A stretch of DNA of 64,000 bases from Cricetomys ansorgei. Lineage: Eukaryota > Chordata > Mammalia > Rodentia > Nesomyidae. The notes below the pieces were generated by a model. The model saw nothing but the letters and a program-made list of their open reading frames with translations, did not search any database and was not told where the DNA came from. The position numbers and the translations under genes were made by a program. The DNA is taken from NCBI GenBank assembly GCA_026225945.1, contig JAMJFZ010000254.1:1-64000 (forward strand). Direction: 5' to 3'. This document shows positions 37,103-49,590 of the stretch, one piece after another. The stretch's first letter is position 1. Each line of letters starts with the position of its first letter.

Positions 37103-37264
37103 CTAGGCAGTGTTCTACCATGCCTTTAATCTCAGTACTCAGGAGGCAGAGACAGACGGATCTCTGCAAGTTCAAGGCCAGTCTGGTCTACAGAGTGAGG
37201 TCCAGGATAGCTAGAATTACAACAGAGAAACCGTGTCTCTCTGTCTCGTGAAAAAAAAAAAAAA
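37103..37264 (+). repeat. B1 SINE
   Basis: accatgcctttaatctcagt, caggaggcagagacagacgg, aaggccagtctggtctacag, agagtgaggtccaggatagc and a tail of about 14 A. It is the best-preserved B1 in the window; a 3' ctctctgtctcgtg extension precedes the A-tail. Confidence 0.93.
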
Positions 37265-38525
37265 GTTTTCAAGCTTTCCTTGATCAATGCCTGGCAGTTC
37301 ATGTTATTTATGGTTATCTGTCTAGAAGTTCCTTACGAAGAATTATGACCGATGCCTTGAAGATGACTACCTAATTATCAGTTCAATAGTTACCTAAAAC
37401 CCAATTCAGAATTTTGTGTCTTATTCAAGCTATGACATATACTTAAAAATCAATTAAAAGTCATCAAATCCAATTATGTAATTCTCATAGAATGGCATTT
37501 CTCATTTTCTTCAATAATTTAACTTAATCTCATTGTCTTTGACTTGAAATATCTCCCGTAAATACAGACTAGTAATTCTTCATATTAAATTAGAAAAAAA
37601 TTACAGCAGTTAAAAAATAATTAAATATTACCTTCCAGTGAAAGACATATTATTACCAGAAAATGGTATATAGTTTATTATTCTATAATTCAATGATTCT
37701 TCTGTTTTGTGATAAATAGCAGGCTGTGTACTCAAATATTTCAACAGGAAAAGTGATTTCTCGTGATAATACATTTATTTCTTTATGAAGCACAAAGTGC
37801 TATTCAGCATTTAAATTGCCTACATATTATTACTTACACAGCCTATACCAAAGAAGCAAAGAATGACCTTTACTTTGTGAGTACTTACAAATCTACTTAA
37901 TATGTAATGACAGAGGCAATGATTCTAATTTTCCAATATTTTCTAGCCTGTAAATGTATTTCTCCCATAAGACACCATAAGGCCCTGTGCTTTCTCCTTT
38001 ATCTTTTAAAAAAAAACAAAATAAGTTTATAAATGGAATATAGAGATTCCTTATCTATCACATCTTATTTTATCATAATTTCATATTTTATTCCTTTTGG
38101 GGAATGAAAGAAGAAAGTGAAATCTGATATATGTCTCATTATTTAAATATTTTATTTTTATGGTGTTAGAGATCAAAGAATTGTTCATGTTAAGAATTTA
38201 CACTACTGTTAATTAAAATTTCCAGACCTATTACTTAATAACCATTACCTAGATCTATCTTTTTACAGGTAGTAATTAATGACAATAAAATATAGCAATT
38301 TAATATATCCAATTCAATACTTTTGACAAATATATACACTTATGTAAAAACTACAACACACAGAAAGGATGTATGTCATTCTCTAGATGTATCATTGTGC
38401 TTTCTTCACAGTAAGTGTACACCCCTGTTGATACTCCTACTATCACCATAGTGCAGACTTGTTTCTTCCAAATAAAATAAAAATATATACAGTTGTGTAG
38501 TCATTTATTCAGATCAAAAAGCAGT
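37265..38525. other. AT-rich intron, no gene seen
   Basis: No repeat or exon recognised. Confidence 0.5.
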
Positions 38526-38529
38526 TTAT

Positions 38530-39370
38530 TCTTTTCTAATTCAATCCCTGATCCTTACAGGGTTTAGCCTTCATACAATCTAATCTGCTAACCTGGACAT
38601 AGAATGTTTCAACATCAGAGTCTTACTGCTCACTGGATACACTCTGACTAGCTCCTTCGGAACTCAGAGCTGCACTCATTTCAACTAACTGTTCAGGATG
38701 GCTAATTCTACTCACATTCCATCCTGGCCCAAACAGTTCTCCAAGTTTACTGGTTCAAATTGACCTTCTGAGCCTGTTGACTGTTTCTGAGTGAACTCTT
38801 TTAACTGGCTAACTCTGGATGACTCTTTCAACTTCTCTTACTGAACTGTTCTGCTAGGCTTCAAACTGACTCTTACTGTTAAGAGACTATTTCTCCCAAA
38901 CTCACTCTCCTTCTGCTGAACTGCTTCTGTGTCTTTTCTGACTGGTTCTCTGACTGCCTCAGACTGCCTCTGTGTCTCTTCCTCATACTCCTCAGTGAAA
39001 ATACCCTTTCTGAACTGAGAGCTTGCTTTTATATTGTCAGAGTTGGGCATTTCCTCATTTTGACCCACTCTGTTAATTCTTCCCGATTTATCACTTTGCC
39101 TGTTCTTCACTCTGTGTCAGACAGAAGTGTTATCTGAGTGAAATATCTTCATTCTGATTTCACTCAGAAGTCACTTCCTGTCTGACACAGACTCTTTCTG
39201 AGCTCTGTTTCCTTTTAGATCCCTATTCTGTTGTGAACTACTCTTGGGAGTGGTACTGACTTGGAGTGTGGTACACCTATCAATGGTCACATTTTAAAGA
39301 CTGACTCTTCCACCCCATAACGGCTATCAAATACTAAACAATTTCAGGCTCACTTCTCCACACTCCATTC
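38530..39370 (-). mobile_element. LTR-like dispersed repeat, copy 2 (minus strand)
   Basis: Its minus strand contains gcagattagattgtatgaag, gctaaaccctgtaaggat and agggattgaat, which match the 3' parts of the copies at 14500 and 59210-59300. Many CTGACT/AGTTCAGAG-type units lie between. The 39100-39370 part has no clear match in the other copies. The 90-codon minus-strand frame inside is read as LTR sequence, not a gene. Confidence 0.55.
39112..39190 (+). repeat. Long imperfect inverted repeat (hairpin)
   Basis: The left arm 39112-39144 begins ctgtgtcagacagaagtg and ends ctgagtgaaat. The right arm 39157-39190 begins atttcactcagaag and ends cctgtctgacacag. Arms of 33 and 34 bp pair with only a few mismatches or gaps around a 12-nt loop. 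Confidence 0.9.
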
Positions 39371-39375
39371 TCAGA

Positions 39376-39490
39376 GCATGGAGGTCATGAATTTGAGAGT
39401 GTTTGGAGGGACACAGGAAGATTTGAAGCAGGGAGAAAGTGAGTAGAACACTATAAAGGAGTACTCATGAAAAAATTCCCAAAAAATTAA
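39376..39490 (+). mobile_element. Possible L1 (Lx) tail fragment
   Basis: gaggtcatgaatttgagagt, then gtttggagggacacaggaag and an A-rich end resemble the final part of the Lx 3' UTR. Confidence 0.4.
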
Positions 39491-39509
39491 CTGTAAGAAC
39501 TAATTCATT

Positions 39510-39678
39510 TGTATATATGTGTCTGCATATGTAAATACATGTGAATATGACTGCAGTACACATGGAGAACAGAAGAGGGTGTTATTGTGAGCTGCCCACA
39601 TAGGTGCTGGTAACCATTTAAGCCTCAAGAAAAAAAACAACTGCTCTTAACTTCTGAGACATCACTCCAGTACCAGTT
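39510..39678 (-). repeat. B3-type SINE
   Basis: Plus strand reads gagaacagaagagggtgtta, gtgagctgcccacataggtg, ctggtaaccatttaagcctc and ctgctcttaacttctgagac, the reverse of a tRNA-derived SINE. Confidence 0.75.
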
Positions 39679-39924
39679 GCAAGATATAAAAAGTGAACTC
39701 CTAACTTATTATATATTTGTATCATTTATATAAACTACCATTTTGTTAATTGGACATGCTTCATACTCAAGAAGGGCACTGAGTATGTAGCTATCAAGAA
39801 TGGTGTTACAGATGGAGATGAAAAAGCACTTCACAGGAAATGTGATTCTACTTTCTCAGAATATTCTATATAAGTTTGACAAGAAAACTTCTATTTCCAT
39901 TTCAATCTATTTACATAAAAAACA

Positions 39925-40069
39925 TTTTAAGGCCATCAAGATTATTCCGTGGGTAAAAGCACTGGATTGATAAGCTGAGTACAGCCCTAAGACCCACATG
40001 ACGGTATGAAAACCAACTCCTGCAAGTAGCACTAAAACTCCACATGTATACCATGACACTCATGCACAT

Positions 40070-40112
<43 letters not shown>
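39925..40112 (+). repeat. tRNA-derived SINE (B2/B3 superfamily) ending in (GA)n
   Basis: gtgggtaaaagcactggatt, agacccacatgacggtatga, aaccaactcctgcaagtag and ctccacatgtataccatgac follow the SINE order. The 3' end runs into about 17 ga units at 40075-40109. Confidence 0.75.
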
Positions 40113-41830
40113 TAACTAAAATGTTTTTAAAACAGAAAAATTGATAGAAGGCATTGTGCAGTGACAAAATAATAATAAATATCAGATTTTGAATTTTGAA
40201 ATGGAAGCATTTGAAATGATTCTGAGTTTCAAAAACAATCATTTACTTCTGAAGTTGAAAGTTGGTCTTTCAACAAAATGCTGTATATAATTATATAATT
40301 ACTCAGTATAAAACTAAATACTTGGATTTGCTTAAGGAAAGGCAAGATAAAGATGAACTGAGTATAATTAAAAAACTCAATGATCAAATGAAAAATATTA
40401 AATCTTGATTCAGAAGCACACTTTTTCTCAGCCAAATATTGCTATAAAGTATGTGACACTGTAATTTTACAGTTAAGTATTATTACTGCTGAGAAATGAT
40501 TTTACTCATTTACTATCTTAATGTGTTATTACATTAATACCTTTTATAATCAAGTGAATTTAGCATACTAATGGACATATACTACATTTTGAAGCCACCC
40601 AGATTCATAGCAAGATTTTGAGTCAAAAAACAGCCTCAGGCTATCAGACAGTACTGAAATCTTCTTTTCTCTTTGAACCTTCCATCTCCTATTTGGGTGG
40701 GAGGTTGGGTGCTTCATTGCCTTGGAAACTGCCTTGTGGTCTATATTTATGAAAGGACCATATCTAGTTGGCTTTAACAAACTGATTAATAGCACAGAGT
40801 TTGAAAAAAATGCAGCAAGCTGGGGAAAAACAATAATAATATTTTTCTTCTTTTTTCTACACAGATCATGTCCCCAGTTTTAAAGGTTCTTTATGACTAT
40901 GAACTACAAGGTAACTCCTTATTAAACATCTTTTAAAAAACCAAATACCAAAAATTTAAAAAAATCAAAAAGATTGATGGATAGATAGAGGCTTGTACTA
41001 CAGGTCAAGCCAGTTTGCTCATTTAATCATGTAGCTATGGTTTCAATTATCTTTTATTCAGTTTAGTAGCAACATTAACGTGAAGAGACTGGATTGATAT
41101 TACTTGTGAGTTGTGTACTGCTTTCTACCAGTTAAACACTGGTATGTGTGTGCACTGGCTAAGAATATGAACAGAAAAATATCCTGAGAAGAATCTGTAA
41201 TGTCCACCAAAGTTGGATGAAATGCTTTTAACATTTTAGGACATTCCACAAATGATTTCAGCTTTTTTTTTTTTTTGCTGTAACTTTGACTATGATAACT
41301 GTTCCAAGAATTCTCCCTATTAGTATGAATTTTTTCTTCTATGTGGTCTCATGGTATCCTCAATTATTCATTGAAAATAGACAATTATGGACTGATGCTT
41401 TTCTGAAAGAGACAGTATTTCAGAGGTGTTTATTAAATATTGTAGTACTTGGATAAAATGAAAATTTAAAAATATAAACATTAGTATTTTAGGTTTCTAT
41501 CAATGATCTGCAATCATTTGCTTAAAACAGTAAAAATTAGCACAAAAGAAAATCATGAATGTGATATCCAAAATCAAATCATTTATAGAGTTGCAGTCTA
41601 AAAGAAAATACTTAGCTTTTCCTGAATATTTCACATGTCATTTTTCTACATTGATATTTATTTACTTGTACAAATGAGAATGTACTGAAACATAATTCAG
41701 CTATATTATTTTCACATAATGGTACATGATATTTGCGTCTTCACATTTAAGGGCTTGAATTTATAATAAACCATTTTCAATGTAGAACTTTAAAATGTAT
41801 TTTACAATTTCTACCATAACTTTGTCATTG
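40113..41830. other. Intron around the exon-like segment; otherwise no feature
   Basis: Mostly unique AT-rich sequence. A T14 run lies at 41263-41277. The exon-like segment at 40865-40910 is listed separately. Confidence 0.5.
40865..40910 (+). other. Exon-like 46-bp segment with strong splice-type borders
   Basis: A pyrimidine-rich run (tttttcttcttttttctacacag) ends at 40864, and a donor-like gtaact follows at 40911. The 46 bp between are open in the frame beginning ATC ATG, giving IMSPVLKVLYDYELQ. It lies on the strand opposite Galnt13. I do not recognise the peptide. It may be a chance pseudo-exon, which is common in long introns, or an exon of an antisense transcript. Confidence 0.25.
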
Positions 41831-43715
41831 GAAAAAAAAAAAACTTTTCATGCATTAGATTATGGTCACCCTTTTCCTCTCAGCTTCTAAAATAGCCTCC
41901 CTTCCTACATCCCCAATCATCCAACTCAGTCTTCTTCTTTCTCATTCTTTTTAAAAACAAGCAAGCAAACAAAATATAACAAGAAACACACACACACTGT
42001 CACACTACAAAATCAAACCACAAAAACACAAAATCAGGTATCGTAATAGATAAGCAAAAGACAAATAAGATAAAAATGTCCCCCAAAACAATATGATACA
42101 AAATGTCTACAAAAACATACCATTGAGATTATTTTGTATTGGCCATCTACTGCCGTGCATGGGGCCTACCCTGAAGTGTGGTTTGTAAACCAAGTAAGAT
42201 TCAACTGGAGAAAACTAATGGTTATTTTGCAAACAGTTGTCAATTGGAAATAGCTTTTGGTCGTAGACACTAGTACATGTTTTCTTCCCCTTATCAGTGC
42301 TAAGACGCCATCTGGCTTGAACTTGCTTGAGGGCCTGTGTGTACTGCCACAGGATTTTTGAGTTCATATTCGTATTAGTCCTGCTGTACCTAAAGGACAC
42401 TGTTTCCTTAGTGTAAGCCATCCCTTCTGTGTCTTGCAGTGCTCACATCTCCTTATTCACATAGCTCCATGAGCACTTATGGGAAGTGGTTGATGAAGAA
42501 ATCCCATTTAGGACAGAATGCTCCAAAAGGTCTCACTCTCTGAACACTGTCCAATCATTGGTCTCTGTGGTAGATATTATGTACTGAAATTTGAAGCTAC
42601 TCTGATTTTGTCTGAGGGAGGCACTAACATATATGAACAGAAGAATGTCACTAGGAGTCACATTATTATTATGTTCCTTTAGCAATACAGTAGCATATGG
42701 CTCTTCCCTCAGCCAGTAGCCTATCCAGTCTCAGATTCTTGGATACCCAGACAGTGTCAGGCATGGGTACTGCCTTGTGGACTAGGCCTTAAATCCAATT
42801 AGAGTGTTGGTTCTTCCCACTGTGTTTGTGCCACTCTATTTACTGCATATCTTAAAGGTGGGTCACCATTGCAGATCACAGGGTTTGTATCTGGGCTAAG
42901 AGCTATCTTCCTTTTGTGGTAGAATACAGAGTACCTTCCAGTATCATGAACTTCAATAGGGGTGAGGGCTCTAGTTAGGCACTAAGTAGATTTTTCCACA
43001 TTCAATGAGGAGTGTAAGTGCTATCTTCAACAAATGGATATTGCCATAGGTTTGTGGAAAACAACCAATAGCCTTGCCAATAGATTGGAATTTTAAGGGG
43101 ATTCCATGAGACTCCATAGCCAATGAAGTAACAGATGTAATTCATTCATGATGTAATCCATTTGTGGTACTGGAGGTTTCACTTGGTGGCAAAAAAAATA
43201 TATGTTACATTAAGGAACTTCTCACCCCTTATTTGATAACTCCATTAATATTTGTTTCATATATGTATATATTATGGGAAATATTTTTCATATTATGTAA
43301 CCATATGGTCCCTCAAATGATTCTTAGTGTTAGTTTTCCATCTCCTATCCCAATCCATATGCTTAATTTCCATCCCACTCCCAAATTAATCCTTCCACTC
43401 AAGTCTCTTCTATCTCTTCATAAATACATGCCCTACTTCACCTTCCTTAGGAGATTCTTCCTTCACACATAGTCCCTTATTTGATACCTAAGCTCTGTGG
43501 TTATAAAGATTTTAGCATGCATATTGAAGGCCTAAAATCTAACACTGATATATAAGAGAAAACTTACAATATTTGTCTTTTTGAATCTGGGTAACCTCCC
43601 TCAGGATGATATTTTTCTAGCTCCATCCATTTATGTGCTCATTTTTGTAAACAGGTGAATAATATTTCATTTTAATACTAGCTATGGTATTGAATAATCG
43701 TATAGAATAATAACA

Positions 43716-43763
<48 letters not shown>

Positions 43764-43905
43764 CCATCTTTTATAAAAAGAGCAGAAATGAAAATGGATG
43801 AGCAAATATCTCCAAGGTATGATTTAGAGTCCTTTTATCTCCTAGGTTGGTTCTTGAGGTGGATCTATCCTCATTTTCCTGATGAAGCAACACTGATTCT
43901 ATAGT
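41830..43905 (-). mobile_element. L1: ORF2 end and long 3' UTR
   Basis: Minus strand. On the plus strand, from the 3' end: cccttttcctctcagcttct, gagattattttgtattggcc, catggggcctaccctgaagt, ggacactgtttccttagtgt, cctttagcaatacagtagca, gtgtcaggcatgggtactgc. Then 43480-43905 is the ORF2 3' end (gtaacctccctcaggatgat, tctagctccatccatttatg, aggtatgatttagagtcc). A (CA)n tract lies inside at 43717-43761. It is the longest single 3' UTR in the window. Confidence 0.82.
43717..43761 (+). repeat. (CA)n microsatellite
   Basis: About 22 perfect ca units inside the minus-strand L1. Confidence 0.97.
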
Positions 43906-44165
43906 TACAGGGGAACAACTGAGAAGGCAATAGTAGCACATGCCTCGGGGTATAATAAGTAATCACAACTCTCGGGGTATAAAAGGAAACAGTCAGAAAA
44001 GAAGAGAGTAAAAGCAGGAGAAAAAAGGTAGAAGCAGAGTGTGGAAGCAGAGTGGAATTAAAAAGACACACAGACAGAAGCAAGGTAGAAGCAGAGGTAA
44101 AAGCTGAGTGAGAAGCAAGAAAGACAGAAGCAGGAGTGTGGAAAAGGGGAACTCCACCTTTTGGA
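43906..44165 (+). mobile_element. Fragment of the LTR-like repeat
   Basis: tagcacatgcctcggggtat, followed by gtagaagcagagtgtggaag and gaagcaaggtagaagcagag, resembles 58905-59040 in the longer copy. It contains tataaaagg at 43978-43986, a possible TATA box of the former LTR. Confidence 0.5.
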
Positions 44166-46850
44166 GTGGACTCAGCAACCCCCTAACACCTTTTGACAAC
44201 TATCTCAGCCTTCTATTATAACCCATCTCCATTCCTAAGTGTCAGCTGGCTATCCACCAAAGCATTTTCTAACAGGGATTCCACAACCACCACATATACA
44301 CAGCATCTGGAACAGGCAACAGAAACCAAAGAACAGCCACCCACCAAAGACAATACCAGATATTATCACCTAGAATTACCTCAACAATCATAACTCCACG
44401 TGCCTAGACCCCAACACAAATCACAAACATGAACAACCAAGAAAATATTCCTCTAGCAGAAGCCAATAACCCTATTGCTGTAAACCCTGAGAAATGTAAT
44501 ATAGCCAAAACATAAGACAAGGATTTCAAAACAACAATTATGAATATGTTTAAGGACCTTAAAAGGGATATTAATAAATGCCTTAATAAGTCTGTGGAAT
44601 TACAAATAGCAAGATGAATAATGAAAATAACTCAAGACATGAAAGTAGGATTTGACAAATAAGTAATCACTACAGAAAACCCAAACTGAAATAAAACTAG
44701 AAATGAAACATTTAGGATGTCAAAAAAAAAAACCTCAGATATAAACTTCACCAACAGATTATAAGCCATGGAAGTGAGACCCAAGTTGAAGACATGGTAG
44801 ACAAAATGGATACCTCTGTCATAGTAAATGTTAAATTTAAATATATCCATCAACAAAACATTCAGGAAATCTGGAAACTATAAAAAGACTAAATTCATGA
44901 ATAATAGGAATAAAAGGAGAATATACGGATCAAAGACACAGAAAATATTATTTTGACAAAGTTATTGAAGAAAATTTCTGTAACCTAAAGAAGGTACCTA
45001 TCCAGGTAAAGTAAACATGCAGATAAGCCTAGAAAAAATATTCTTCATGATACACAATAATTAAAACACTAAATGGACAGATCAAAGAAATAATATTTAA
45101 AACTGCTAGAAGAAAAGACCAAGTAGCATGGAAGAGCAAGTTCATTAGAATGACATCTGTCTTCTCAGTGGAGACTTTGGAAGCCAGAAGGGCCTGGACA
45201 GACAATCTACAAAGTCTGAGAGAAGGCAAATGTCAGCCCAGACTACTCTACCCAGCAAAATTATCAGTCACAATAGATTGAGAGAGCAATCCCCATCAAA
45301 ATTATAACACAAATACTCATAGAAAATGAAAAAAAAATCAGTTTCATATAGAAAGACAGAATAACTAAAACAATTCTGAATAATAAAAGAACTTCCCAAA
45401 TTTCAAAATATACTACACAGCTATAGTAATAAAACCAGCATGGTTTTGACATATAATCAGATATGTTCATCAATTGAATTTAACAGAAGAATCAGATATA
45501 AATCTACACACCTATGGACACCTGATTTTTTGATAAAGAAGCAAAAAATGCACACCAGAAAAAAGACAACATCTAAAACAAATTGTGTTGATCAGTCTGG
45601 ATGGATGAATATAGAGGAATGCAGTATGTCGATGTTTCATATATATCATACAGCACAAAACTCAGCTCCACATGTATTATGGACCTCAATATAAGACTAG
45701 TTACTCTGAATCTGATAGAAGAGAAATTTTGGAATAGGCTTGAGCTCATAGATACAGGAATATACTTTATGAACTAGATGCTGATAACACAGGCCATGAG
45801 ACCAAAAATTAATAAACAGTACCTCGTGAAACCAAAAGATTCTTTTATGGCAAAGGACATCATCTTTCTGGCAAAGCAGCAGGCTACAGAATGGAAAAAC
45901 TTCTATGAATTACACAACTGATAGAAGGTTTGTATATAAATGTATGTACAGAACTAAAATCTGACATCAAGACAACAAAGAGCCAAGTTAAAGAAAAGGG
46001 AACTGAACTGAGAGAATTCCCAAAAGAGGAAAGGCAAATGGTTGAGAAACACTGAAAAAAATGTTCAAGATCCTTAGTCATCAGGGGAATACATTTGAGC
46101 TGCTTTGAGCTTTTTATCTCACACAAGGCAGAATGGGCAAGATCAATGAAACAAGTGACTGTTGATGGTGACGAGGGTGTGGGAAAGGAGGGTACACATT
46201 CATTGCTGGTAAAGTGTCAACTTGTACAGTTGTGTAAAAGTATTTTTATTCGTGGGGGTTCAAGGAAGAATGAGATACAATCTTCAAGATTCAAGCCTGA
46301 AACTAGAGGGCTTCTGCCCCAGAGACTGAATTAAACTCTGATTATCTTATTATTAGGGTGGGAGGAGGAGCTCCTGCAAAGCCTACTACAGGACTAAAAG
46401 TTAAGTCAGAGAGATCTGACAGAGGGAAAAAAAGGATAGTGAATATCACCGATTGCAGTCCAGTATGGTCACTAGGTAGAAAGTGTGACTCAGAAGATTT
46501 GACGAGAATCTGACCTAAAAGGCTCCTTCCTACAGCCTTGTTCTCAAAGTATCAAAAAGTCTATGGATGATAATAATTACTAGCATGCCAAAATCCCTAA
46601 CGCTACAATACTGGCACTCAATAAATTGATGTTTACCAACAGCTTTCTAATTGTACTTAAGGCCCATTTGACAGGAAATGAATGAATGCCCAGGACTAGA
46701 AACCTAGTCAATTTCCTGGACCTAATGAAGTCATGGATCTTAGAATTGTACTTACTACTGCCACTTTACTAGACCATTGTAATTCCTAACTACATTTTAA
46801 AACTTCTCCTTATATACATAGATAAGTATCTCTTATCCCCTATCAAAAAA
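44166..46850 (+). mobile_element. L1 (Lx) with ORF1, ORF2 C-terminal part and 3' UTR, internally deleted
   Basis: 44200-44620 aligns with the 5'/ORF1-start region at 32880-33316 (aaccctgagaaatgtaatat, aacataagacaagg). 45100-45270 looks like the end of ORF1 (agtggagactttggaagcca, gactactctacccagcaaaa). 45275-46245 is the C-terminal part of ORF2 (cacacacctatggacacctg, ggcaaaggacatcatctttc, atgttcaagatccttagtca, ggtgtgggaaaggag). 46250-46850 is 3' UTR (aatgaagtcatggatcttag, attcctaactacattttaaa) and stops before the normal tail. The endonuclease and RT parts are missing; all frames are broken. Confidence 0.82.
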
Positions 46851-47930
46851 AAATCTTCATATTTCTTACATCAAAAGCACACTTAAAACTTTTCTCATTG
46901 AAAATGACATGCTCATTCATGATCTTAGTTCAGTTAGAATTGTTCATGATCACTATGGGGTAAAGGGTATTTCTTTACAATTGTACATTTTGCTAAGTAT
47001 TGATAGTATTAACTACCACCTAAATACAAAATTATATAAATTTAAAGAAACTTTTGAATCTAGGGAGAATAATTGAGCATTTTCTGAGTCTGTGGCTATT
47101 ATAGTACAATTCCAACTGTGACAGTTTTCAGTAATTAATAACTTGGAAAGATATTTCCAGCAATAAGGTAGAGTGCATTGAAAGTGTGTTTTAAATTGGA
47201 TAGTTGATTTTAAACTGCAAAAGACCCCTATTACTTGTAAAAGGCATTTTCCACATAACATATAGTCTAGAAAAAAATCTTCAAAAGTTAACAGGGCTTT
47301 CTAATGCATACAGAATGTCAAACATTTTTCTCAGATTCTTTTCTCAACAATTTTAATTAGTTCTTATTTTTAAAGCCCAATTTTATATAAGGCTGCAATA
47401 TACAGTAATTACTACCAATAAAGATGAGATCTTGAAACAATGACTGTAGTTAACAAACTCAGATTTTATAGTTTTTCATAATAGGACTCATGAGCATGAG
47501 CAACTGAAACTTGCCCTGTCTATAAAGTATTATCTTAAAACAATTTGCAAAACTGGACACAACTCCATTGACACCAAGAGTCTCCAGATTTAGTTTGTAT
47601 TACAAGGTCATCAGACAGAATTTCTATCTATCTACATTTCCACAGTATATTCTCAATAGTATAGTTAAATATTCAGATACTGAAAGCAGTTCTGCAAACA
47701 AAATGAGACATTTAGTTACTGACTGTAAAGTTTTACACTGCCCATTGGTTTGTTTAATCAGTTCTTTATCCGTACCTTATATTGCAATGAATCTTTAAAA
47801 TTGCACTAATATAAAAAAGCAAACAAAATAATTAGCTATAGCATGCAATTTTCTAACAGAAATTTGAAAATGTGAGTAACTTTTACATATGGATAAGATT
47901 AATTTAAAGGTGATTTGTGTGAAAATCTGG
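46851..47930. other. AT-rich intron, no gene seen
   Basis: Only chance frames on both strands. Confidence 0.5.
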
Positions 47931-48019
47931 GTGCATGTGTATATATCTGTACTTGTGTACAAGTGTGTGGATGTGCATGTGTGTGTGTGGAGGTCAGAAG
48001 CTGATGCTTTGTTGTCTTC

Positions 48020-48250
48020 TATTACTCTCCAACTTGCTTTTTGAGACAGGATCCCTCATAGAACCTGAAGCTATTAGATTTGAGACTACATGGCCAGTGG
48101 GTTTTACAGAGTCCTCCTATCTTACCTCTCAGAGCTATTATAGGTACCTATCACCCTGCTTGGTTTTTACTTTTGTGCTGAGGATCCAAACTCATGTCAT
48201 CATGCTTGTGTTGCAAAACACTGTACTGACTGAACCATTTGTACCTAAGA
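48020..48250 (-). repeat. B4-type SINE
   Basis: Plus strand reads ctttttgagacaggatccct, gtgctgaggatccaaactca, tgtcatcatgcttgtgttgc and gtactgactgaaccatttgt, the reverse of a B4 element. A degenerate GT stretch (47935-47995) precedes it. Confidence 0.75.
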
Positions 48251-48649
48251 AATCATTTAGATTCAATACAATAAACTTGTAGCATAAAATATACTTGAAA
48301 TAAACATTTTGATATACCTCAATTCTACTTAAAGCCAACAAATTGTGGGTTTCATGATAAAAAATATACATGATATATGCAATACAATTATAAGGTATTT
48401 TAACTCATCTACTTCTCAGTATATTTTGTGATGCCTAGGACAGGTTATAATAAAATGATGACTCTTTTAGGTTGTGTTTTTTTTCATGAAAGAGTTGCAT
48501 TTCAGTCACGATAAGAAATATTGTTTCCAATTAGGTATTTTATGTATATAAAATATTTCATGTGTACAATAAACATACCCTTTGTCTTCACATGAATTAG
48601 TGTCTGGTGATGGCAGTTTTGTTAGATGGTCTTTGGTTCTTGTAGGAAA

Positions 48650-49590
48650 TATTTCTACCCCGACCCAATGATAATGTTCATGGCACCAGAATGTGCCATG
48701 CAAGCTTCCAAAGGAGGGACTATGATACCTATGAACCACAATGATGAATAATATGTCAACTTAACTCTAGTGGTAGAGGTGAATAGGCCTGATACTATAA
48801 ACCTAGGGAATTACCCAGGGCTAATGAAGTCATGGATCTTGGATAAGAATCTACAATTACCACATTATTAAAACACATATATGAAAACAACAGTATAAAT
48901 GTATGTTCTTATACCCACAGATAATTGTAGTCTACAACCTTTATCATAAAATCTTTTGCAACAGACTGAGACCATTACATAAAACCACAATCAATCAAAA
49001 TACAGCACTGTGGATCCAAGTCCCAAATGATACATCTACAGTTCAATGCCTGCACCAGAGTTTCTGGGATCATTGTAGAAGACAGGGCCAAAAGATTATA
49101 AGAACGAGAGGAGAAGGGAGTTTTCTGTGAGATTGGATTTCCTAGAAATATCAGCAACTACACCCATTATGTTTTATCAACATTGCTGCCTAAACATCAG
49201 CCGCACAAGAATTAAAACAATAGACATGTAAATATCAACGTGGAAAGCCTAAGAGATCTCAAATCTACACACAGAAAAAAATATAGTAAAGTTAAGAGTG
49301 GAAGAAAAATAGTCTTTCCTAGGGCAAAACATGCCAACTTGTTATTCAAAATCACATAATAAGCCCTGAAAATACATAAAAGTAATGTTATATACATTGA
49401 TCAGGTGGCATTTATATTTATGAATATGTACAGTTTCATATATTTTCATAACAACAATTAATGAAAACAGAGGAGCAAGGATGGATATAGAGGAAAGTTT
49501 GGAAGAAAGAGAGGGAAGAAATGATGTAATTATATATAAAAGATTTAATTATATTAATCTAAAAATAAAAGAAATAATAAAAAACGGATT
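48650..49590 (+). mobile_element. L1 (Lx) 3' end
   Basis: accagaatgtgccatgcaag, acctatgaaccacaatgatg, acccagggctaatgaagtca, cttatacccacagataattg, gagaccattacataaaacca, gtgagattggatttcctaga and gaagaaatgatgtaattata are Lx 3' UTR blocks in order, ending in an A-rich tail. Its TA-rich point is not expanded. Confidence 0.88.

Noticed and set aside
38838..39110. 90-codon minus-strand frame, Gln/Glu/Arg-rich
   Set aside because: It lies inside the LTR-like repeat and its composition follows the purine-rich repeat units; other copies do not keep the frame.
43164..43472. 102-codon plus-strand frame
   Set aside because: It is antisense to an L1 ORF2/3' UTR junction region and has no recognisable domain.
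47935..48282. 115-codon plus-strand frame, the longest in the window
   Set aside because: It runs through a GT-rich stretch and the reverse strand of a B4 SINE; not a conserved protein.
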